DNA of 64,000 bases from Brachycybe producta. Lineage: Eukaryota; Arthropoda; Diplopoda; Playtdesmida; Andrognathidae. The number at the start of each line of letters is the position of its first letter. Positions within the stretch are counted from its first letter, which is position 1. The stretch is taken from assembly GCA_036925085.1 (NCBI GenBank), contig JAUPFP010000041.1:1580001-1644000 (forward strand), read 5' to 3'. A program made the position numbers and the translations under genes. Below are positions 12,501-25,400 of the stretch, in pieces. The notes under the pieces were generated by a model. That model searched no databases. It was not told the DNA's origin and was given only the letters and a program-made list of their open reading frames with translations.

Positions 12501-15500
12501 CGATAGTTGCTGCTCTCATGACAGCAACTATCGTGAAAACTATCATCATGAAAACGAGGCTTAACTCTATTAAATTATTTTAATGCATTGAAGCATGATT
12601 ATATATTGTTGTTGTTTTTTCCAACAATGTACAACTTGAACCTTTTTTCAAGAATAATGAATTATTTTTACAATTTTGTTTAAACAACAGTTCTTTCTTG
12701 CTTGATGTTTCTGTTATCTTTTGTTAGTTCAAAATTGACTCTGAATTTGTAATTTATGACATGATTTTTGCATAATAAAACGTTGCGAGGGCCGCATGAA
12801 CTGCGCTACAATTCTGAACCAGTACCTTAACAACAAGAGAAATTGCCAACACTTGTATATATCAATCTGTATGCAAACCCAGACATCATCTCAAGGCCAA
12901 TCTATAGGCCTATATTATCATACACACTAATGACAACTTGATTTTCATTCTATTAGTTTTGTTATGATAGCTGACTAAACAAATAATATGCTACCTCGTT
13001 TGTTTATAAGTCCCTGGATTAAGATCTCCCACGTCTTTCAACAACATTTTCGATTGAAAGAAAACCACTTGAAGGAGAGAAAAAAAATGAATTGCACATT
13101 AGTCCTAGTTGTCTTATCTTTAAATTTAACAAAAATACCGTATCAAAGTTATCACTAAACAACAAAAAAAGCTTCAAATCTTATATTGCACAACGTGGGT
13201 GCATGATTGGTAACGTCAACAATGACGGGGTTCGTATTAAAAACAACACATGCAAAACGAAATTATCACAGGCAAAGGAATCGAAACTAGATCTTCTCGC
13301 ACAGACTAGAATAGAACACCGAACAGAGCACATTCGCGAAAATTTCCAAAAAAGGTGTTCCTCGTTCTCTTAGCTGTGACCGGAGTGTCCAAACATGTTT
13401 GCAACGTGTTTCGGATTGGTAACCTCGGCTGCTGTCAGATCCACCAATGACTGGATGTTCACCGAGACATCCATCCATATCACTCCTGGCTTGAACACGA
13501 ACTTCCTTTCGTGCGACGGGCAAAAAACCGACAACTGGTGGATCGGGGCCGAACAGAACATTTATTACAGAGAAATGTTCAGAAAACCGTCAAAACTGTT
13601 CGCAAACAGTGTTCTGTTCGTTGTTCTCTTTTATAGTCTAAACCCACCCTAAGATAGATAGACACAGTTAATAATTGTCACACGCCAGCCAGGATCTAAC
13701 CCACGAGCCCCGAAACCTTAGTCATTGAGCGGACATGGGGTTACAATCATTTGTAGTACATACTGATGTACAATTAGAAATTTCACCATGGTTGATTTAT
13801 TCGCAGTGCTACAATTTAAAAAAAACAACAACAAAATACTTTTGATAAAATTATACCTTGATCGCTGATTAGAAGTCTTAAGATTTGTATTGAACTCTAA
13901 CTTTAATGATTACAATACCTTCTCATTGTCATGAAGCTTTTTTTTTATCTTACCATTCACACTATATTTTTGTTTATCGGGTACTGCAGCTACAAATTTG
14001 CTTGAAATCTTCGGTACTTAAGCTTATATCGTAATTCGCTAAGATTTCAGACTCTCTCTCTCTTTCTCTCTCTCTCCCAATGCAAAACAAACAAATATTC
14101 TCCGTAATTATACATTCTAAAGGTTAAACTGCATATTCGCTTTCTGTGGCTTTTAAAGCTAAGATTTACATTATTTTTGTGGCCTTTCAAATTACTACAC
14201 CTTTTAACACACTTGGGACTATAGCAGTGTAATTTTTTATTTTGTTGAAAAGTACCTCATTTAAGGTACACTTCTATAATGGATCCTGGATGGTCATTCG
14301 AGGATCCCTCCGTCAAAACTTGATAAGATTAATTAACAGGTCGCACTAGTAGAGGCTGCAGTGTACAAAATTTCAGCTTTCTCTAGGTTATTGGGGGGGG
14401 GAGAAGTTGGTTAAAATAGGAGAAATACAAGTCCACGTGCAAACGAACAACGGTCTCATGTCAACTTAAAGCTTGTAAAAACCGAACTGCTGTTGCTCCA
14501 ACTTATCATTTTAGCTGTAAAGGACATTCGTTAAACTTTTTTTTTTTTCCAAATGGCTTTAACTAAACGCCATACATGCAGGGGACATCATACATCAGGC
14601 AATTCATGGCCCCCCAGGGGCGGGCTGACAGGGCTCTAGCCTGGGGGCCCGGGATTAGGGGGGCCAACGTGACGCATCGGCCAGCTAAGTGAGATGAACA
14701 GAAGACAAAAAGCAACTGTATAAAATTTTGACTTTTGCTTTGTCCATCCAACTGAAAAAGATCGTTCAGCACAGAATCAGCAGACTGGCAAATTCACTGA
14801 AAACATGGAAAAGAAACAGAACTAGTCAAGAGCAACTAAATAATCTAGCAATTTTGTGCATTGAAAATGACTAAACTAAGCAAGTTGATTTTACTGATGT
14901 TATTGAAAAATGTGCGTCGACAGAAAATATACTTTGAGATAATTTTTGATATTATTGTAAGTATTTATAATTATGTAAACCTATGTATTTTTAATACAGT
15001 AAAACCTTAGACTGCGAGTGTTTTGCAAGACGAGCAATTTTTTTTTTAATAAATTTTAACTTGATAAACGAGCGTAACGTGATCACAACTGAGCCGATGG
15101 TTCTTCTCTTCCTCTCTCTCTCTCTCTCGCTGCGGGATTGTGGGAAATTCACTTTGATATACGAGTGCTTTGGATTACAAACACGTTTCCGAAACGAATT
15201 AGGCTTCGCAATCCCAGGTTTTACTGTAAATATAAATATTATTTTTGTGTCGTCAATTTTATCCTAAATACTGTAGAGCATCACGCTGCCCTTAAGTAGG
15301 TAGGGGGCCAGCCAAAGATCCTAGCCTGCGGGCCCACTTCAAGATGTGGAGGCCATGAGGCAATTTTAATAAGCACTGATTGTTGTTTCATTAAATTTAG
15401 TTACAGAGCCGCAGCAATACACGAAATGGAAGGGACATGAATATTTTTCGTTTAAAACGAATTCTACGTACCATTCGACTTTGTGTTATTCATTTTCGTG

Positions 15501-18500
15501 TTAAATGGTCGTTTTCACTATACTATTCATTGTACTAGGAAATATATAAAGCATAATTAATTTTTTACCTTTGCATAATTTCTGCCGTTTCTCCACTGTA
15601 AACGGTAACTCCCTCCTGGCCAACACCCAACAGAACATTCTCTCCACAGTTGGTCTTTGCCTGAAAAACCTCTTCTCCATACGATTTTAGTGACGATGCT
15701 TCCTTTAACAACCAGTATTCCGCCTTGGTTCTGCTCCAACCCTAGAAATCACCATATATCAAGAGATATCATCACTCATCCTATACTTGTCGACTAATTC
15801 GTTACTTATGCATACTGTAGTCACAAAACGACAAATAAATCGGGAATACTGCATGAGCATGATTATCGTAAACCGCTGAAGCATAGCAATATCACTGCAT
15901 GATCATTGATCACTGACTCATATCAAACTATTAATTAAGGTCTATTCACACATATCAGTGACGTGTCAGTTCCGTTACAGTTCAGTTTCAGTGGCATCCG
16001 TAACGTATCAGAGGTGGACTGTCGTACTAGAGGTGGAAACGGGTAGAAACGAACCTTTTCTACTCAGTTCGGAACCGGTTTAATCGGTTAGTGACTTTTT
16101 TGGAAACCGGTTCCCAATATTCATGAGTCAATTTGCGTAGCACACTAGTTAGAGGTGGCAAAAAGAACACCCAAACCGAATCTACCGAATCTTCTTATCA
16201 GTTTGACCTATACTGGCGAACTGGTTCTACCGTTTTCTCCCAACAATGAGTGCACGATCGCTCTTCGGATCAAAGCCTCTCGAGTAACTGAACTCTCAAT
16301 AGTAATCAACCTTCAGTTGACAAGAGCACGAGCCCAAAAAGTTAACAATGACACAAGCATGCGCCAAGAGTACGAGCACGAGTAGTCTGGAAGCACCTTT
16401 ATGTGGTCAAGACTGGGTCCTTTCGGCGATGGTTAGGTCATTACAGCTATAAGGGTGATTTTGCCCCTAAACAAATGTGGGGCAGATAGTTAAGAAAAAA
16501 TCGTGTCTTTCTCAAGTAAAGACAACTCCGTGGCATAAAGTGACAACAACTGCTTTGTATCATGACATTATAGTCACAGAATGACATATTGTATTTTATA
16601 ATAAAATATATAAATATGGTCACAGAATGATTAACTATCGCAAACAGGAAGAAAGAACGAGTTACTACTGACGATGTAATTAACCGTGTCATTAGTTATA
16701 AATGCATTCGTTTTATAAGAAATAATACAGAAAATGCTAACCTTCAGCTTCCTATGCAGCTCACAAACTACGTGCCAGTACTGAAGATCCACTTCACGTC
16801 CGACAATCAGTGAAGAATATCGTGATAAGTCCTGAGATGTATGCGCCGGTGAATGGCTCATCGGTGAATTACTGATCACAAGCTCCTGTGAACAATCTTC
16901 GAATTCAGCCTGCGCAACAAAGGCCAACAGATGCGCCGCTTCCTCGTTACTAAGACGAAGCTGTCCTTCTTGTAGATCGTGTTTCACGTGAAGGTAAAAC
17001 AAGTGCCTGTTTTAGGTAACAAACAAAATCCCCGATAACGTTAGTGATCCAATAATAAAACGCTCTCGCAATAATAAAATAACCAACAATTCTAAAGCAG
17101 TCTTTCTTTAGATTTTACTAATAGTTTTATTACAATTAATTACAAATGATGCCACTAGATGGAGTTACGTGAATTCACGTGACCACGCCCTAAGACGTCC
17201 ATGGACGTGGCTAAATTCAAGGAGCGAGTACAGCAGTACAAGTATGTAGCTTTTTAAAAGCATTTATTAAACAAAACTCAAGTTTTTTTTTTTTTTTCGA
17301 AACTTGAATAATAAATTACGCGACTGAACCTTGTCTTGCGACGATCTATTGGGAAATAATTATTTAATAGCATTTTTAAAATGCAGATAAAAGCAAAAAC
17401 AAAAAATCGACGTTTTAAAACGTATCATAAAAAATTATTACCAAAAACATCATCATTCATCACAAAAAAAAAAAGTTCGTTCACTTAATGTATTCATTAA
17501 GTTTCGAAAAGGCAATTGAGTTTTGTTTTTAAAAAATGCTTTTAAAAAGCTACATACTTGTACCGGTAAATTCACTCCTTGAACTGGTTTTTCACTGTAG
17601 GCCTACATCATCTCAATGGGCGCGCACGGCCACGTGAAGACACGCAGTGTTGGTAACGGCGCCCAGAGAGCACGATTTATAAATAAAACCCTAACAGTCA
17701 CATCTTAAGTTTTTTTTTTCAATGGACACGGAACCCTTGAGCAATATTATTTTTTTATGAACAACCCAAATTTTGTGAAAGTAACCACCATATTAATTTA
17801 TTACATATTTTTTTAAAGAGTTTTTTTATATTTTAAATTTAATTTTTGATACCTAAAAAATAATTTTTATGACATCAAAAAAAATTTTACAAAATTTTCA
17901 CAGGCCTTTGCGGAACCCTAGGGTTTCGCATAACAACGATTAAGAAACGCACATCGACAGTGTATCTAGAAAAGTTGCGTTGCAACACAAAGTATTAATT
18001 GTAATATTTCTAATAAGACAAACGTTTTTTTGTTTGCAAAGTTAGCATACAAAAGTGTCAATTGCGCCCGAATACGACAGTTTTGTCAGAGAACTGTTTT
18101 ATTCCAGCACAATCGACACTTTGGCACCTCAGCAAGAAGAGTGACACAACTAAAAAAAATACATTTTTTTTGGAGAAAATGAGTATATTATATTTCTTCA
18201 TATATTTTTTCTATCTCAGTATATTGCATGAGAGCCAAATAAATGGATATTGTGAATAGTCACAATGGTTTTTGCACCTGAAAACTCATTTTCCCTCGAA
18301 AAAAAATGTTTTTTTGAGTTGTGCCACTCTTTTGATTAAAGTGCGACTTGCTTGTAATGTAAAAAGCAATTGAGGCTAATGCCTAGTTCTCACAACCTTC
18401 ATGTAGCTCAGGCTAAGGACTTAGCCTATGTATAAGGGTTGTGAGAACACACACTAGATGGTGGTCAATGTCAAATGTTAGCTTTGGTTAGGTAGCTTTG

Positions 18501-21500
18501 GCTACACATATGTAGCCTACACATTATTTAGTGTGAATGCAAGACAAAGTTAACTTGATTGTACGCCACCTGGTGGTCATAAATCTGAATAGAAAATGGC
18601 GTCCTTCATTTTCTATTTCCATTGTTAGATGTTTGTCTATTTGTTAATTTATTAAAATAATTTAAAATTATCAATTGAGCTTTATTTAATAATTACTTAT
18701 TTCCATAAACTCTAAATCATCAACCTACCTACAATTAAAGTATGTTGCATTTAACGTGTTCAATGAAGACTCATGCAATTTAGTTTTGTTAGTATGGACA
18801 ATATCAGCCATTTTCCCTCGAATTATGTATACATTATGCAGGCTATACACACGCACAATGTCCACACATAATGGCCAGTGCCAAATTTGTAAAAATGAAA
18901 TAAATATGCTGTAGTGAGCGCCACCTTTAGGCAGGTCACGAAGCCCATATGTAGCTGCTCACATGTGAACACAGTCGTTTAGCCAAGGCTATTTTAGCCC
19001 GAGCTACAAGAAGGTTGTGAGAACTAGGCATAACAAGCGAAAATCACCTCGTTGTTTCCTGAAGAAGTAAATGCGGCGGGACAAAGAATTTGACTCTGAG
19101 ATACAGACGGCATGGAATGGGACCAGGCACTTGTTGTCGAATTGAATTCCTCGTGTTTAACCAGAGGATTTCTCCCCTAGGACAACGGTACTGAAGTCCA
19201 AAATAGTCCTTTTCAACTATGCCAAGTTTGGCACATACCTGAATGAAAGTATACATAAAAAAAGAAGCCAGTTATTAAACTTTTGTGTTAAAAAAATGAA
19301 TTACAAAGCATGGTTTAAATTGTATGTTAGCATATAACCAGGAAAATACTGGTTACAAATCTTTTGGTGGGCAAAATTTTGCAACGGCGCCACTACCCCC
19401 CCTCCCCCCCCCAAAAAAAATAGTCCATTTTATGAGTTAATTATTTTTATTAATACATTTTTCAAACAGCTTTTTGCTTTGAGATTAGAACTTTAATATT
19501 AGAAAACAATTAATGTTAGAACAAAATATTAGAAAAAAATGTTAAATAAATTTTTTTTTGAAAATATTCATGGTACATGAATAATTTCATTTTTTGACAT
19601 TTTTTTCCTTTTTTTAATTTATGGGGTTTTGTGGTCCTCAGACGTCTGTTGGGCCGTCCTGAGTTCGTTTCAGTGCTTTTCAGGGCAAAAAAAATGGGTA
19701 AAAACCAAGACTAAAAAAACCAAGTCTCTGGCTTTTTTCAAAAAACAGCCAAAAGTCGAAAAATATTTAAATGCTCTAAAAGCTCTAAAAATGCCTCACG
19801 AGGGCTCAGCTGGCCCCAGAAGCCACAAAAAGCTTGAAAAAGCAAAAGGATTCAAGATTTGTTTAAAATTCGAAGTGTAGGTCACCTAGTGACGTACGAT
19901 TAGTCTGTCCCTTAATAAACTCACAAACGTTTACACGAAATTTCCCATCAAAAGTTAATGAAGTTTAGCGCTACCCATAGTTTCTACACAGTTTCTATGT
20001 TGTTTTTGCAAATTTAGAGTAGTCATATAGTACAGATTTAGTGTTCTTCGTGACAAAGTGATAATAAGCCCTTAATGACCTTGTAAAGGCTTGTTGTCGT
20101 CAGGACTTTAATAATAAATAAATAACTACTTAATAACAAATGACAACACCTCTTGTACATTTACATGAGCATCATAATGGAGTAAATAAGATGGAATTAA
20201 AAAAGGAATGACTTTGGGTCTATCTATAATAAAAAGATAACTAAACATTATTTCTATTCTTTTCTAAAATTCATTTGTATTAAAAGTCAAACAACACGTG
20301 CACACATTTTTATTTCCACCAGCTGGAGCAAAACCGAGTTTTTGTGAAGACTTATGTCAACTTGAAAAACCAGTCGAAACCACTTCACTCTCTCTCTCTC
20401 AACCAACAAACCAGTTCACAAGAACCCACTCTTCAGTGTTTTTTTTTTTGCAGAACAAACACATTGCTTAATGACGGAAATTGACAACGAAAAACAAAGA
20501 GATAAATAATTGCATTATTCTACTGCAATCAAACGGCAGCACGAAATACACATAGTACTGTATATAAAATGGTCGTCCTTCACATTAAAAGGGGGGGAAA
20601 ATATCAGAAACAAAAAAAAAAACAGGTCGTGTGTTGGAGCTGTATTTATAGGAACAGCGAACATAATAATAATATAAAAGCTATAAGGATATTGTAGAAA
20701 AAACACACACAACAACAAAATGTGAAGGTCGTTTTATTCTCTTGATCTCTATTTTTGTGCACAGTGCATGTTATTTCTACGTGCATGGCAACAGGCAACC
20801 TCCAATATCTTATTATTAAGTAATTCAAATTCAAATTCCCAATCAGACCCAAATTCAACATCAAATGAGCGTAACGAGCACGAGTAAAAACAATGTTCTA
20901 TTCGGGCTGGCCAAAGGGCAGCTCGGGCCCCAGAGCCTCAGAAGGGCCGGTATTCAATTGGGCAGGTTGTTCTCTTTTTCTTTCAAAAAAAATATTGCCA
21001 ATCCAGTATAAAATGCAAGAGTCAAATTATTTTCCCAGCTCGCCTCTGTTTCTATTCATATTAGAATTGTGACTAGTTCTAAAAATGCTGTACATCGAGA
21101 ACATGACAAACGAGAACGGGACGAGAACTGAAAGAGATTGTCAACAAAAACAAAATCGTTAGCGACGGCAGTTGAGCGAGATCCGGCCTTTCTATGAGCG
21201 AGCTCGTTGAAAAAGCTTTGACAATATTTTGGCTTGTGCTCGTCCCCACATTACTGTATAATTGGACCCTTATAAAGGTTCGTTTATACAGGAACGTGAA
21301 GATTATGGGACGAGCACGACACGAGCCCAAGCCGAGTACTCGGGAAATACTTTTCAGGGTTTTTCAAGAGAACGGTTTATATTGACACTGAGCTCGTCCG
21401 TGGAAAAGACGAGTCTCGCTCAATCAGGGGCGTAGCCAGGAAACCGCTAGACCCAAAAGTGCCCGGGGGGGGGGGGCGCAGGAAGTTTGGAGGTTCAAAA

Positions 21501-22320
21501 AACAAAATGAAAGCCAATCTATTTTCGAAAATAACTGAATAAATTAAGCAAGTGATTCCGAATCACTCACATGATTTATTCAGTTATTTTCGAAAATAAA
21601 TCGACTTTCATTTAATATTTACTTTTAAAAACTACATAGTTGCACCAGTAAATATTCATAGTGATCAACGGGCACGGCGACATGGACTCCTCACATATGA
21701 ATTCACACATCGCCATCTAATGGCTTAAATGGCAACATTTGTAATTAATGCTAATAGAAACCTAAATATAGTCAAACCGTGACACTTTAAGCAATTATTG
21801 GGCATAGGCATTTTTTGACCGTGTCCCGTGATGCTCTGGCGTGTTTAGCCTCTTGCCGCTCTTAAAAACAAATCTTAACCGCTAGTAAACCTGTCATGCA
21901 ACTTGCACGATTAGAAAGTGACAATAAGAAAGGAGTTGTCTACAGGGCTATATGCAATGACTACTAACACTATAATAAGTTGCCGTCATTCAAATGATTC
22001 GTGTTTATGTTCATTGTTCAAGCGCCAAGGTTTTTTTTCTTGAACTCGGGCCTATAATAGGCCTGGGCTAGTTTCAATTGGGTTTCTGCACAAAGTACCC
22101 CGGAGTTGAAACTATTCTATTGTTCTTTTGCATTTGCACATTTTCCAATAACAACTTATAAAAATTGTCTTAAACAAGAACAATAGGTTGTAAAAATATT
22201 CTTATTTTTGGCCATCACTTTGGATGGAATTTTGATGAGTCAATCTCTGAAGAAATTATTTTCACATCATTAATATCACAGTAGTAGTAACGCTGTATTT
22301 CTATGCATTTATTTTTGAGA

Positions 22321-22406
<86 letters not shown>

Positions 22407-25400
22407 CTAAAAAGAGAAGTTGTTGCAGGGCAGACAAAATTCATATTGTTTCAACTTTTCAGAGAAAGTAGAATTTATCTGCCAAGTTTCAAAAGGATAA
22501 CGGAAAATTTACATTTCATACTGTGAAAAAGGAAGTTATTTTGAAAATAAACATAAAAATACATTTCTATTATTTCATCCTATACTTACTATTCGTTTAG
22601 AAAAGTAACAAAAAAAAACTAGTTTCAAAAACAAAGAAAATACCAATTCGTCTCACCTTTAGAAAATCTTGCAATACCACACACAGTTAGCATTAAAAAC
22701 GATAAAAAAAAAATAAACAATCTACAATTAATCATCTCATCTTAAATGATGAATGTTTTCGTGAATGATTTGGTGCATTAAATGTATAAATTAATTTATA
22801 AGTAATGTAAAAGTAATCGAACATTTTTACCTAAAAAATGTGCGCAGAACAGTGCGTAGTGTGACAGTTTATCGTATATCTAACCTTGTGACCTTCTAGA
22901 CAAGAGAATTGGGGAGACAGGCAATTAGAAATCGGGGCAAACAGAAGTTTGACTGCGCCCTTTTTATGACGACCGGCAACTTCTAAGTGGTTTGTTGTGG
23001 GGTTCGACGTTGAAAAGAGTGGAGCATGTGACGTCAGACTACATAACCAACCAATCATAAGTTGCCGGTCGTCATAAAAAGGGCGGAGCCAACTTCGGTT
23101 TGTCCCGATTTCTAATTGCCTGCATTGGGGAGAGGTATGTTAAATATGTTGCAGATCGCATCGTATATATAGCTTTGTAAATTACATAAGAATGATGCTG
23201 ACGTGAGATGTGATCATTTAAGAAAAATAGAACAGCTTCTACATTAATGCAACCTTGAACAAACAATTTAACATTCACGTCGTTATACACATGCAATGTC
23301 ACATTTATAAATTAATTTATACATTTATTGAAGACATAATTGATGGTGTATAATGGGATTTAGAAAATAGAAGAGGGCAGCTCAAACAAATAAGTACGGA
23401 GCCCTGTAAAGGACAGGCCAGTTATTTTTTTTTTTTTCAGTGACGAGACCAGGCAACGACTTTAGAACGACTCGTGACTGTAATCGTTTCGATAAAATGA
23501 TATCGGCAAGTTCTTCGTTGTAAAAATAAACTCGCGTAGGGACTACAGAATAAACGAGAACGGGACGAGAACTGAAAAGAGATTCCGGAAACCGTTGAAC
23601 TCGGTGTCAATATAAACAGTTCTACGAGCAGCGTATTGCAAAACCATGAACAATATTTTGGCTCGTGCTCGTCCCATAGTCGTTACGTATCTGTCTTACG
23701 TATCTTACGTACCTCTAAAAAGTTTATTATGAACGATATCAAACATGAAGATATCCTTAAGTGATTAAGCAATACCCTTCTAGTTTCTCTCAATTAAGCT
23801 TATGCTCCGAAGAGAATTAGGTCCACCACAGATGTTTGAAAATCAGCTGTTTATAAAACCATCTTATGTGGTTTTTATTAATTAAATTTTAATTATGTTG
23901 TATTTTAAAATGAATAAATTCTTCTCATTTGTTTATTTTTTAAGCAAAATTGAGAAATTGAAAGTGTTTTCAGAAACTATTGAAAAGTAAATGAAAATGA
24001 ACGTATATAGTGTCATTCGTGTTCGTTGATTACGAAATAAACTATTATGCCATTTTAAAAATTCTTTCATTTTTGTTTTTACAAGCGTTAAGCTTTAAGT
24101 TGACATGAGACCGTTGTCCGTTTGCGTTGGGCTTGTATTTCTTCTATTCCAACCAACTAAAGAACTGACATTTTGTACACTGCAGCCTTCGGACATACTA
24201 AAGCCTCGTTTTCACGGTGGCGATAGTTCTTTCATGAGAGTAGGTTGTCATGAAAGTTGGGATAGTTGACTCTCGCGATAGTTGACTCTCACGATAGCAA
24301 CTGTCTCCATTGCCTTGAAATAACGCGATAGTTCCGTCACGACAGTGTGACGTCTACTTCATAGATATCACCGAGTCAACAACAGTGTTGCCTCTCTCTC
24401 CCTCCAGAAGCCAAATTTCCCTAGAAAGTGGATATTTCCCTACAAGCGGTCCACTCAACAACTATTACTATTGCGACAGTACTATCAACAATATCTAGTC
24501 AAACGAGATAGTGTGATAGTGTTATCGCAACGGTACGATAGTGACTATCATGTGTGGTCTGCACGATGATAGTTCTCGCGATAGTTGCTGCTCTATCGTG
24601 AAAACGAGGCTTAATTGCAGGTCACCTACACTTTCAGATAGCTATTTGGAGAAGAACTGTCCGGTCACTCAGTGACCCGCTTCTAAAGTGTAGATCATTG
24701 AGTGACCTATAGTTTTGAAGTGTGGGTCATCTACTGACCTACGAATAGTCTGTTCCTGTAGTCTCTACTTGTGAAACCTGAAAGAAAACCTCGAATGACC
24801 CTGTCCAGCATCCGTTATAGGATGAGGGTACCTTAAATAACGTACTTTTCAAAAAATAACAAACAAATTACCCCCCTGTAAGTCGCAAAAACAAAAAACA
24901 TGTCTTAGTAGAAAAAGCTTGTACCGAAAAACCTAGTTTAAATTGGACAAAAACATGACAAAACTTTATTGTTTTTTTCAAACTATCTAGTTTCAAAACA
25001 GATTAGTTCTAATTACATTTTGACGTTATAAGTGTAATTAATCTGGCAAAACTGCTGTATGTTTTTGTTTTTCATGTTATTGTTTTATTTGTAAATTATT
25101 TGTTCAGTGAGTGAGTGAGTCATCGTCACGATGGACGGCAATGAACTACCTTTGTACCGTACTGTATTATTAGTTCAATATAGATCTAATAAATACTATA
25201 AGATGGTTTATGGAACAGTTGATTTTCGACAGCTGACTTTCTCTCTTTCAGAAACTTAGAGAAACTAGAAAGTCTTTTATACCTAGTACACCACAAGATA
25301 ATTTAAATGCATTTAAATAATAATTGTGTTCTACAGAGCCCCCTGTGAAGGGCAAACAAACAATACTGTATGTCGATTTTCAATTTAATCAGTTAATAAT

